DNA from: Cryptomeria japonica
Taxonomy: Eukaryota; Streptophyta; Pinopsida; Cupressales; Cupressaceae
Length of the DNA stretch: 64,000 nucleotides
Reading direction: 5' to 3'
Assembly (NCBI RefSeq): GCF_030272615.1
Contig: NC_081414.1
Coordinates: 824,367,396-824,431,395 of the forward strand
Made by a program: the position numbers and the translations under genes. The notes beneath the pieces are model-generated. The model did no database searches, had not been told where the DNA came from, and saw only the letters and a list, made by a program, of their open reading frames with translations. Positions 46,419 to 57,299 of the stretch are shown piece by piece. Numbering within the stretch: the stretch's first letter is position 1; each line of letters opens with the position of its first letter.

Positions 46419-47660
46419 TCAGCTAGGAGAGCTTTCCTCAAAATGAACACTCATCTTAATGAACACCTCATGTATCTCAGGATCAATCAATTGATATGCC
46501 TTAACACCCTCAGGATATCCAATAAAAAGACAAGGCCTACTCTGAGGTTCCAATGACTTGCGTTTTTGCGGAGGAATGTGAGCCCATGCTGGACACCCAA
46601 AGACTCTGAAATGTCTCACAATCGGTTTCCTACCAGCCCAACCCTCAAAAGGAGTAATACATGTCAAAAATTTGTGAGGAACCCAATTTTGGATGTGTGT
46701 GGCACAACTGATAGCCTCTACCCAAAAGGCAGGATCAAGAGAATGTGCATGTATCATATAGCTAGCCATTTCTTTGAGAGTTCCATTCTTGCACTCTGCA
46801 ACTCCATTCTGCTGTGGAGTGTAAGCAACAAAATGTTGAAGATCAATCCCCTCAAATGTACAAAAATCCTCAAGTCTTTTCTTCACATATTCCCTTCCAT
46901 TATCTGTGCAAAGAATCTTGACCACTTTCCCAGATTGCTCCTCCACATGAGCCTTGAAGTCTAGAACTCTGTCAAATAATTCACTCTTATGAACAAGAAA
47001 ATAGACCCAAGTAAAGCGGGAGAAGTCATAAATGAAGGTGAGGACATAGCAAGCCTTACTAAATGAAGGTGATGTAAATGGACCTGCTACATCGTTGTGA
47101 ACAAGTTGAAGAACTTCCAAAGCTCTCCAAGCTTTCCCCTTATCAAACTTCTCCTCGGGATGCTTGCCCATGGAACATCCTGAACATACATCTTCTGAAA
47201 AACTGATTCGAGGTAGACCTGTGACCATGTCTTTAGTGCTTAACTTCTGAAGATAGAGGTAGTTGAGGTGACCAAACCGCTCATGCCATAGCTTACTTTC
47301 AGAATTTAAATGAGTAAGCAAGTCCCTAGAAGGAGAACTTGGCACAAAGTGGGAGAATGAATAAAGCCTTGAGTTGTCATTGACTTGTCCCACTGCTACC
47401 AAGGCATCATTATCAAGTTCCATTACCACAACTGAATCAGGTGTAAACTCAACCTTTTTCCCATTCCCATAGTGAGTGATTTGGTAGATAGAGAGAAGAT
47501 TGGTAGACAAGTCAGGAACATAAAGAATATTCTCAAATATTCCATCATCCATGTCAACTGAACCTTTCCCTTCAACCTCAACTTGTGTATCATCTCCTAT
47601 GTAAATGTGAGGTACCTTTGATGGCTCCAATGAAGAAAACTGCTCCTTTGTAGAACCCAT
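46419..47660 (-). pseudogene. copia-2 protease end, pre-integrase and integrase
   Basis: A 413-codon open frame. ILYVPDLSTNLLSIYQITHY ends the protease. LWHERFGHLNYLYLQKL and CSGCSMGK form the HHCC zinc domain. The integrase core has Asp in LVHNDVAGPF, Asp in CTDNGREY and Glu in QQNGVAECKNG, so the triad is complete. FRVFGCPAWAHIPPQKR and CLFIGYPEGVKAYQL end the domain. This is the best preserved part of the element. Confidence 0.92.
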
Positions 47661-47886
47661 GTGATAAGAGGCACCCGAGTAAAGTATCCACTGCTATGAA
47701 GAACCTGTTGTAGCCACAAATGCTTTCCCTTTTCCCTTAGACTGTGAGGAAGAGGAAGGAGTTGAATCCTTCTTGTTGTAGGTGGATGGCAAGTTGATGT
47801 TAGTTGAGGAAAGAGCCATGCAATTCTTAGTGAGCCATTCTAACTAAGCATTAGGATCAACCTTAGGATTAGGTGGTGTTGCTATT
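47661..47886 (-). pseudogene. copia-2 gag remnant and mutated protease active site
   Basis: The protease motif reads WILYSGASYHM: the catalytic Asp is Tyr (codon at plus 47679-47681). Just upstream, gag reads LEWLTKNCMALS and then a Ser/Lys-rich stretch (KKDSTPSSSSQSKGKGK) with no capsid core or zinc knuckle, so most of gag has been deleted. Stops lie near 47695 and 47845. Confidence 0.75.
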
Positions 47887-49545
47887 TGTGTAGGGGAAAA
47901 AGCGAGACTAGGACAATGTACCCTAATCCTAACTTTTGACACACATTGCGGAATACGAAAGAGCCTAGAGATATCGCACGGTTGGCTACTTCTTTTGGTG
48001 AAAGAGAGAGCCACGGGATATCTATTAGGATTTCTATTCCCTTGTTGAAATTGTAAAATCAAGTAATGCAAGTTCAAACCCTAATCCCAAAATGCAAGTA
48101 TGAACTAATAACAAGATTGCAGAATTGAGACTAAACAATGAACAGTTGTAAATGTAAGGATAAAATAAGAATGCAGTTATGTACCTGGAGTCGAAATCAG
48201 ACTGAAGATGTTCGGGACGGGGGCACGGGCGCCACTGTCCTGAAAACTGCACCGGAAACCACTGTTTTGCACCCTGAAACACTGTCTGGAAACTGTCGGA
48301 AAGCTGTCTGTCCAGAGGACCAGGGCGCCCAGCGCCTCTGTCCCAGGGACCAGGGCGCCCAGCGCCCCTGTCCTAGTAGGACCAGGGTGCCCAGCGCTCC
48401 TGTCCCAGTCTTCTGAGCTGCAATTGCACACAGAGTTCTGTCTCAGTCTCCTCTTTTCGGATCTGTGTCCTGCGGCGTCGTCCGAATCCCGAAACCTGCA
48501 ATAATATCTGAAAAGGGGAAAGGGCGGCTATATAGGGTTTTGCCTTAGTCAAACCCCCGCTTTGGTGATTTCCACCTCCACGAATAGCCAAGTTGTTTTG
48601 TAAAATGTATTGTGTGTGCAGACCTAGTGTGTGTGCAAGGTCCAAAATGCAAGAAAGCAAACTAGAGCAACCTAGAAAGTAAACCCTAATTGCTTGTAAA
48701 TGATAATGCAAATGCTCTAAATCAAGATGCAATGTGATCTAAAGCATGAATAAATGATATATCAAAGCTTATGTAAGGACATGAAAACAATATGAAATCA
48801 TACCCAACCCTCAAGGGAGGAGTACAAGCCAATCTTCAGTCGGTAATCTCCTATTGTTCTTCAATGTCTTCCAAGCCCTAATTGGATGAATGAATGAATT
48901 TGATAGATGCTTGATAGAATGATGTTGAGTATTGTTGAAGTCTTCAAAGATCTGCTCTGTCACTACATATGAAGTTCCTGGAAACAAAAATCCCCTCCCT
49001 TCCAATGAGGAAAGAGAGCTTTTATGTATGAAACCCTAGGTCGTAAATTCGTATTTTGGCCAACCTAGAGATTGAATATCCTGCCAATTTCTTGGGGTTA
49101 AGCTTTATTTTATGATTGGATCGTGCTCCCAAAATTTCGGGAAAAATGTCCGGGACCATGTTGCATGGGCGCCATGGTCCCGACAACTTTTCACCAAATT
49201 TTCAGGGCCGTCGGATATGATGATTTTAGAGAGAATCCTGAAGTTACAGGTGATTTCAAGATGTTTAGACCCCGAAACCAAGCCCCCAAGTTCGAAATAG
49301 GACTTAATTAGGGTTTTTGATTAAGTGATGTATTGGAGGAATAAAATGCGAAGGGTGCGCTTTAGTGAAAGGGCCCTACTTTATGATGTAGAGAATGATG
49401 AAATAAGACTTTAGACCTAATTAATTTGATTAATTAAGTGCTTAAGGAGAAATGCAATGCAAAATGCAAAATGCGCTAAGGTGGGTGCTAAACTAGGTGT
49501 GAAATTGTACCACCCTAGCGAGTGCGTACAATTTACGACGCTACA
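47887..49545 (-). repeat. Solo LTR of the GCGCC-minisatellite family, inside copia-2 gag
   Basis: 1659 bp from TGTGTAGGGGAAAAAG to TACGACGCTACA on the plus strand, perfect target duplication CTATT (47882-47886 and 49546-49550). Aligned nearly throughout with 59110-60825. The orientation is taken from homology to the LTR edge next to a polypurine tract at 63889. No internal sequence, hence a solo LTR. Confidence 0.9.
48317..48408 (-). repeat. 30-bp GC-rich minisatellite in the solo LTR
   Basis: Three units begin GGACCAGGG and continue CGCCCAGCGCC. GGGCGCCCAGCGCCC can fold on itself. It is the most CpG-rich stretch of the neighbourhood. Confidence 0.9.
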
Positions 49546-49726
49546 CTATTGTTCCATCTATGTAATGCGTGAGTCTTTTTTCCATTAATTTGCTCCATGT
49601 TTTAATTTTCCAAGATGCATAATTATGTGGAGTTAAAGGTGGAAATTTATGAGGACTCGTAGAAACAAAAATGAAAGAGCATAAGGAAAGAGACACACAA
49701 TCACACAAGATACCCCCCAAATTCAA
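49546..49726 (-). pseudogene. copia-2 gag N-terminus
   Basis: FPPLTPHNYASWKIKTWSKL followed by MEKRLTHYIDGT is the start of a copia gag. The frame continues, after removing the solo LTR and one CTATT, into the remnant at 47886-47661. Confidence 0.75.
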
Positions 49727-51152
49727 TCAAAGAACCCCCCCCCCCTCCCCCAAATGATGATTTGGCACTTTATACTTAGTGCGTGTATAATGGGCCACTT
49801 GAAAAAATGGAAAAGTGGACTACTAATTTCAACTTTAAAATTGCCTCAATGAGGCCAAAGGAGACTCAAATTGATAATGCAAGACATCTAAACTAAGATC
49901 CAAGCAAATTACAAGTACCAAGTAGGCCAAAGAAGACCAATATCTGAAAGTACAATATCCACTCAAAATCTCTAAAAATTGATAATATATTATGAAAGTA
50001 GATGAAAAAATATGCACTTTCAAAAAAAATGGCACCTAAAAAGGAGGTCGTATGAGCCCAAACGAAGCCTTTGAAGTTGCAAAATTGAGGATTGCACAAG
50101 TACAACTGAGAGAATCTAAAATTTTTGAAAAACCTGTGCACCAAAATCAGAAAATAACCACACCACTGCGGAGAGCACAAAAATTTAGCCCAAATCAAAA
50201 AAAAAATTGCACCCAAAAAGGAGCAAAAGTCAGCAAGTTATGAGTCTCCAAAGTTGGCCCAAAAAACCAAACTACTCAACAAAGAGGGGTCTAAAATTTT
50301 CAAAAAGATGCTGATGCAGGCTGACAGTAAAGCATTGTGTTAAATTTGGCAGCCTTATGACCGTCAAAATGGTCGTCGTACCCCCTGGTTGACCATACGG
50401 ACAAGGTTGACTGGGCGGATGACATGTCAAAGGGTTTTCCATGGGCCAGTGGCCTCCTGCCATGTGGCGGGCGTGGATTCACCGAGGGAAGTGCTGACAG
50501 GGCCCAATGGTTGGTTGGTGACTTGTGAGGTTCCCAGAGCTGGTGGTTGAAGCCGGAGCCAAAGGCCGGTGGGTGGGCCCAGTTACCGGCAGGAGGCGGC
50601 TGTTGTCGCCCAAGCATGCTCTACCAGGGCTGGAAGGTGGAGATGAGGCAGAGCTGCGCGGTGGTTGGGAGACCGAGGAGCAGCGCGGTGGCCGAAAAGT
50701 GCAGTGGAGACTGGAGCGCGAGAGGCAGCTGCATGGAGAGCACGTCGGTAGTGGATGGCGAGGGTCACGGGGGGGGGTCTGCAGACCCCCCAAAAAAAAA
50801 AATTATTTATTTATTTATTTTTACCAAAAAAAACTTTCCCCCTTTTTAATAAAATCTGAAATTTTTCTTCTGTGAAAGAAATTTTTTTTTTTCAGAACTT
50901 TGTTTTTTTATTAAAAAAACCTGAAAAATCCGTACTATACCACCCAAATTGGGCAAAAATTTTCTCCACACCCAAAATTTGACTTTCGCCAAAATAGGTC
51001 AATTTTATACTCAATTTTTATGGAAATGGCCTTTCAGATGCAATGGTGAGGTCGAAAACGCTCTAGGATACCTCCAAAACATGCAGTACCTCAAATCTGA
51101 AAATTGAAGCCTTCAAACATGTCTCCCAAAACCAATCAATGAAGCCCCAATG
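49727..51152 (-). other. copia-2 5' leader, no gene
   Basis: Leader between primer site and gag. It is partly G/C-rich (50380-50790) with open frames on both strands that I judge spurious, and contains a C run at 49735-49745. The leader is long for a copia element, so an unrecognised insertion is possible. Confidence 0.4.
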
Positions 51153-51164
51153 GCTCTGATACCA
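51153..51164 (-). other. Primer-binding site of copia-2 (initiator tRNA-Met)
   Basis: TGGTATCAGAGC on the minus strand, exact, directly after the 5' LTR. Confidence 0.92.
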
Positions 51165-51614
51165 TGTGAGATTTTGCCAAGACCAAGGGCACAATGAAAA
51201 TCACAAAAGAGAGACAAAATTATGACAAGAACAAATTGTATTCTCATCAATATGCAAATGATCAATTGGATTAACCAATACAATGAATATGGTCTTGCTT
51301 ATATAGGCAAGGCCATATGGATATGTGAGCACACAATCATGACATGTGGCTCAATGAGAAACAAGGGTATGTAAGAAAAAGTAGGGGCAGGTAGGAGAAA
51401 TAATATAATATTCCACAACAGGTGGATGACCCACCGAATGTGGAGTGTAACAACAAGATAAGACCACAAAAGTTGGAATTTCTCCTACAAACTACATCCC
51501 TATGTGCACACTTCCCTAAGTGTCTCATATCCAAACTACGATGAGATGCATTGTCCTAAGTTAACTTAAGTAAAGTGTAATAATATCTATGATGAATAAT
51601 TATTTACACTAACA
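51165..51614 (-). repeat. 5' LTR of copia-2
   Basis: 450 bp, TGTGAGATTTTGCC to TTTACACTAACA. A TATATAAG box on the minus strand lies near 51299. It differs from the 3' LTR at scattered sites. Confidence 0.92.
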
Positions 51615-51619
51615 ATTAG

Positions 51620-54600
51620 AACCCCTTCATATAAAAGAAAAACCAAATTATCATGGTCTTGGCTACATATCTCACACTCAAGACATCGATATCCCTGCAA
51701 AATCCCACATCCATCCATCCTAGTCAAAACATGTGCATTTCCCATCCTCTAATTCCATTTTGGGTCCTCATATCCCAAAACCAAAGCCTTTATCCCTTTC
51801 ATCCATACTAGGTCCTTATATCCCTCCATCCACTATCCATGTCACTCCTATCTCATAATCTAGTTACCCTATTGTGAATCAAGATTATCAAAGGCACACA
51901 TCCTTGAGAACCTTCCCATCATGTACCTATATCAACCCATACAAAATCCTTTCATATCATTCATATCCATCCATGTGTCCCTTTCCCCCTAGAAGCAATG
52001 GATGTCAAGCATAAAATCCAAAAGTCTACATACATCCAAAGATCAACAAACCCATTTTTAAAAAATGTAAAATCAAAGAAAAATTTGATCCAAAAGAAAA
52101 AAGAGCAATCCAAAAGGCTACAAAGTCGCATTAAGAAAAAAGAAAAATTGAAAACTATGTAGATTCCTAAGTCACTCAAAGAAGCAACAAATTCCAAATA
52201 ACCACAAAGGAAAGAGAAATAAAAAAAACATGTGGATTCCCAAGTTGCTAATAGAAATGTTGCATCCTAAAGAAATTCAAAATTGGTATCCAAACTTGCT
52301 ATTCACAAGGCTTCCTTCATTCCTCAATCTAAACATCTCTCACCTTTCAAGTCAAATTTGGGTCTTTATGTCCCAAAATCCACTATTTCAAATCCTCCAT
52401 CATCCCCTTCATCCACTTTGGTTCCTTATGTCCCAAAATCTACATCTACTCCATCAAAAAATAAAAATTCAAAATCCACTTGTCCTCCATCACTCCACCA
52501 CCCCTCAAGGTGCATACCAACATTGATATTGAAAACATTTCTATCCAACCAAACACAAATATTTCAACATTCTATCCATTATCCAACACCTATTTTTCAT
52601 CATTCCCATCTAATCATTTGCATTAATCTTTTCGCCATTCCATCATATCATCTATTTCATCTCCCTTTACCATCATCTTGTCAATGTCTTTGAGAATACC
52701 TTCAATAACCATGGTCCATTATAGAAAATATTTCAATGGTACCATCAAAAAAATGAAATGTTTGATTTCTGTAGTCATATCCTATCATTCATTCATTGTC
52801 TTTCAAAAAGTCAAAAATATAAAATAAAAATAAAAATAAAAGGAAAAACAGTTGTCACCTTGATGAAAACCTAGCAAACAAGTGCCTTGTGTGACACAAA
52901 AAAAGGTAAATATAAATAATTCATCCATTGGTGAAATCCATTTCTTGTGGAACTTTGGGCAAGTACCATGATGAAAACCTAGCAAATAGGCATCATGTGT
53001 AATCCATCATTCTTTTGAACTCTACACTTGGGGGCAAGTTTCATCCATTTTATCCTACCTGTCACATCTCTCATTATCCATCATCCCCCGCTATCCATTT
53101 CCCTATCTATATCCATCTTCCTTTTCCACCTTTGAAGGCTAAGGATCTCCGTATACATCATGCATCCTATCTGCTTCACCTTATCCACACCCTTCAGTCT
53201 GTATCTTGTATCTTATCCATTTCTTACTTCCATCACCCATTATCACCCTTGATATTTCTTATCATACCCATATTCTATATCCATCCTATCCAAATCAAAC
53301 CTCTAATCTTGATCGAAACTAAAGACATAAAATGCAAAACATGTTTTTGAAAACCTCGTAACATGTCCATTCTTGTGGACATGTCATTCAATGCACCAAG
53401 CCATCACATTACATTGTCATATCAATTTCTTTGCTTGGATAGACATGTTGTCCCATCATGAGATAGTCCTTGAAAACCCATCACCTTACATTGTCATACC
53501 AATTCATTAGCTTGGATACACATGTTGTCCCATCATGAGATAGTCCTTGGAAACCAAATCAAGTCTGATTCCATAATAAGCTACCTTCATCCTTCACATA
53601 TCCATTTCCATCCCACCAGTTCATTCATTCATTCACATTGTTTTATGCCTTGCTAGACATTGGGGGCAAGTAAATACATCTTGTTTGACAATAAATCCTA
53701 ACATGTGTGTTTTAACTCAATCAATAAACCATTATTTTTCAAAAAATTCAAAGACATCAGAAAGTTCCTCGCAAAAAAAAAGTCATAAAAAAAGTCATAA
53801 AAAAAGTCCTAAAAAATCCAAAAATGTCATAAAAAGTCTTGAAATAAGACAAAAAAAATCAAATAACCCTCAAAAACCCTAAAAATAAAAAAAATTAAAA
53901 ACATAAAAACAATCCATTATTTACAACCCATAATAAACTATCCCTTTACAATGACAAACATTTGAGTAGACACAAGCGCAAAATAGGAAAAACACTGAGC
54001 TTAACAAATTATGGATCAACAAACAAACTACCGAGCTAGCCTACAACCTAACCAATCAACTGCCTATCAGTTTTCAACATCCTTATCAAACAATGCGACT
54101 TTATTGATACATCATTCCTAAAACATGCACCCTATCAAATATCATGTCCTAATGGATACATCATTCCTAAAATGAGCACCCTATTAGATATCATGTCCTA
54201 ATGGATACATCTTTTCCTACAATGGGCATACTATCAAACAATTATCATATCAAGAAACACTTATCTTTGGCAAGAATATCTAAATGGTTTTTGACTCATT
54301 TGGTCTAGTGAGTCTTATTTTTTCATGTGATATATCTTTAAGTTGTGTTCATATGCTATTCTAGGATATCTACAAGTGATTAGAGGAGCGAAGATGGGGC
54401 ACATTTTTTATCATTTGATTTTTATTTGTAGATTGTCTTGATAATATTGCTAGTGTAACTAGGATCCTTGTGTCTGATTGGGGTTCCATTTGGCATAATC
54501 AAAACATCATATGCAAGTTAAATGGTCATCTAACACTTTCTTGCATTAAGATTAACATGTTTTGTGGTTACCACTTCACATACTCTAATAGGGATCTATT

Positions 54601-55080
54601 ATCACTAGTATTGAATCAGGGCATGCCTTGTCTGCAAAGTGTTTGTTAATGCAAAGGGATATTCCTCATCATGGTCTTTCCATACCTTAGTGCAATACAT
54701 CCAATTTCCACATAATAAGGCTCTATGATAAAATTATTGTATAGTAGTGAAAGCACAATAAAATCTCAAGACTATTTTATCAACCGATCAATCAATCAAT
54801 CTCATGCTATCTATTCTATCTGATCAATCACACTTATCTAACATCTGATATCGATCAACCCTCGTCTATCATCAATTAATATTCTTCACTTCTTACTAAC
54901 AACTATTTTCTTTCATCGTATTTCATTTTCCATCTAACATTCTACTTCCCTTGAGAGATCATGCATGACTTTAATGCACAAACAATCTCTCGAGAGGGCA
55001 TATTACCTCCATCCCTTGCCATGCTAGGGAAAAAATTTAATAATTTTTCCTTGAAACAATGCTCAAAGTCACATTCTCTC
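51620..55080 (+). other. Element X continuation: G-patch end, CATCC-rich region and tail
   Basis: Begins with EPLHIKEKPNYHGLGYIS, then 1.8 kb rich in CATCC and TCCATC words that gives Pro/Ser/His-rich open frames. A 77-bp tandem duplication is at 53402-53555 and AAAAAGTCATAAAAAAAGTC repeats at 53780-53830. 53900-55080 is non-coding. No pol domain was found. Confidence 0.4.
53402..53555 (+). repeat. 77-bp tandem duplication
   Basis: 53402-53478 and 53479-53555 both contain TTGGATA(G/C)ACATGTTGTC and end in GATAGTCCTTG(A/G)AAACC. Confidence 0.9.
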
Positions 55081-55206
55081 AAAGAGGGGAAAAATGTAGA
55101 CACATAAAATTGTCTTGATTCCAATCACATGAGCAATCAACTCTCAATGAAATTATCTCAACAATCCTCAACCATTTATCTTTCTATTGAACTTTTAATC
55201 TAAACA
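55081..55206 (+). repeat. Polypurine tract and start of the element X 3' LTR
   Basis: AAAGAGGGGAAAAA (55081-55094) abuts TGTAGACACATAAAATTG, which is the classic junction of a 3' LTR. The LTR seems to be interrupted at about 55207 by a copia LTR remnant; a TATA-like GTATAAAAG at about 57037 may belong to its continuation. Confidence 0.55.
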
Positions 55207-56725
55207 TGTTAAACTCATGACTAAGAGGGAAGAGGGGGGGGTGTGAATCAGTCTAGAACTCTTATAAACTAATCTAATTGATATTAAATAATATTTTACA
55301 ACAACACTAAAAACATCAACCATCAACATATGAACACCACATTTACGTGGAAAACCCAATCAAGGAAAAACCACATTGAGAATCATACTCACAATATAAG
55401 TAGAATTGATAACAATATTTTAGGATTACTGCCAAGGAGAAACATGCACCTGATGGACTTGCAAGACTAACGTGCACTACCTTAGGGCAAGATACATGGA
55501 CTTGCACAACTGAGGCACACTACTTCAAATCAAGATACAAAAGGGGTTGCCAAGAGACCTACTATCTTTTGATAATAGAAAGAATAACAGAATTGATATG
55601 GGAAGAATCTCCTAATCATGAAATTATCCTCAATCATCTATGTCAAGAAACCAACATCATGGAAAACATATATGTCATAAACCACTGTCAACATTGAAAT
55701 ATTATTATTAGAGATCTTCACAAATTGACTTTCGCATATCTGCAACACAAAATATTCTTGCATATCATTCACATTCACTTCACATCAATCCCCACTCTAT
55801 TCCATGCTCTATCACACACTATCACATTCATGACGCATACATATGGACACCTTAAATACAAGTTAGATCATCGAAAAACCTAATTGAGGGTTAGCCAAAG
55901 ATAGAATAATCATTATTACATGAAATAAGCCACACAAACCAAAAATATTCAATGTGATCCACTCAAGAAGAAAAAGGGGAGCCAAAATTATCACAAAACA
56001 TCCTTCCAAGTTGAATCTAATGAATCACACATGCTAACACATTCTCCAAAGTCAGCACTAAACATAACATGTAGAAAAATAATAAGGCTCATCAACCAAT
56101 TGACCAAAGAACATCATATAATGTACTAAAAAAAATCTTCACATGCCACAGCAAGACCTATAACAACCATTTGAAATAGCTCGCAAAACATATCCAGACC
56201 AAAAAGTATGATCCAAACAAGATAATCCAATCAGCTGCACAAAAAATTGAGCATACCAAGCATAATCCAACACAACTGACTTCCAAAATAGAAACACCAC
56301 CATAGAAATGAATTGAACCACTGCACTAACCAAATCACAACAAAAGATTCCACATATCTAGAGGCCACTAAAGACTTTCTAGACTAGTTTGAAAGATTCG
56401 CTCACTATCAAAACACATCAACAATAAACTCATACCATCCATGAACCAAACAACATGATGATATGACATATTTAGAACCTTAAAATGTAACCTTTCACCA
56501 TCTAGAGGTAAGCAAAGCATTCCACCACTGGAGCATTGAGTACTCTTTCCTGCATATCAAACTTGTCACATACTTCATAAAATCAATAGCAACACCAGTT
56601 AGAGAAACCTACAACAATACACAACCATATTCAGACCAAGCTCTATTTGGAAGACCAAGTTTGACATCAATGACAATACAGCTCATATATCAATAGACAA
56701 CTCAAATTTCCAGCAAAATCATTGG
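55207..56725 (-). repeat. Copia LTR remnant
   Basis: GACTAAGAGGG, a G run and GTGAATCAG near the left edge, and TTTGACATCAATGACAATACA near 56655-56675, are edge sequences of minus-oriented copia LTRs like copia-1. The middle has AAACCCAATCAAGGAAAAACC as in those LTRs. No clean ends or target duplication. Confidence 0.5.
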
Positions 56726-57021
56726 CACGAGGGCTTCACCTAGTGAACCTGGGTTATAGCATGTGCATTCATGGCATACTAAAGAATCCCCGTATTTTCA
56801 AAAAATATTTCCCTAAGCTCCTCTTTTGTCACCCCCTCCCTATACACAACCCGAATTAAAAGCCCCTTATTTTCACCAATAATGTATTTTTTCATAGCTG
56901 GAATTTAAAACCCCCCTATTTTCACCGATAGGAAATATATTGAGCCCTCATTTTTGTGATATTAAACCCCTTGATATGAATGCACATGATATAATATTGG
57001 CTAGCTAGTGAAGCCCTTGTG
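56726..57021. mobile_element. Small terminal-inverted-repeat element (MITE-like), 296 bp
   Basis: The left end CACGAGGGCTTCACCTAG and the reverse complement of the right end (CACAAGGGCTTCACTAG) match, and a second matching block CATGTGCATTCAT lies about 35 bases inside on both sides. Flanks ATCATTGG and ATCATCGA share five of eight bases, suggesting a worn 8-bp duplication as in hAT elements. It codes for nothing. Confidence 0.65.
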
Positions 57022-57299
57022 ATCATCGATTTAAATCCTTGAAGTGTATAAAAGAAACCTCAATCTCCTATCATCGGCAACCACTATCTTTCAATTCTTG
57101 TGCTACCATGAAAGATGTTATGATTCTACGAACCACTATCATCTACAACATGAGGAGAAGAGCAATGGAGGCACTTGCATGAGTTCAACATTTTGGTTTT
57201 CATATGATCTATTGATCTCTTGTTTTTGTTGAATTTGGTTGCTTCATATATTGATTGCATTTGAGAATTTCGTAATAGGTTTGGGTTTGTGGTTACTCT

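Larger units (their letters stand above)
43893..51614 (-). mobile_element. Ty1/copia retrotransposon with short LTRs (copia-2)
   Basis: LTRs of exactly 450 bp at 43893-44342 and 51165-51614, perfect target duplication ATTAG (43888-43892 and 51615-51619), initiator-Met primer site, polypurine tract, and minus-strand gag, protease, integrase, reverse transcriptase and RNase H. Gag is internally deleted and the protease Asp is lost. It is split by a solo LTR at 47887-49545. The LTR and gag type differ from copia-1. Confidence 0.93.
39848..55206 (+). mobile_element. Element X: degenerate plus-strand Ty3-like element, split by copia-2
   Basis: Protein-like but broken plus-strand frames (39848-42530), a Pro/Ser/Gln-rich region, a G-patch-like segment interrupted exactly by copia-2, a long tail, then a polypurine tract AAAGAGGGGAAAAA and an LTR start TGTAGACACATAAAATTG at 55095. 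The LTR start resembles that of the Tat-like element (TGTAGACGCC). No reverse transcriptase is present, so it was non-autonomous or has lost pol. Its 5' boundary is not visible. Confidence 0.5.

Noticed and set aside
50525-50875. G/C-rich open frames on both strands near 50.5-50.9 kb
   Set aside because: They lie in the copia-2 leader, occur in several frames at once and match no family.
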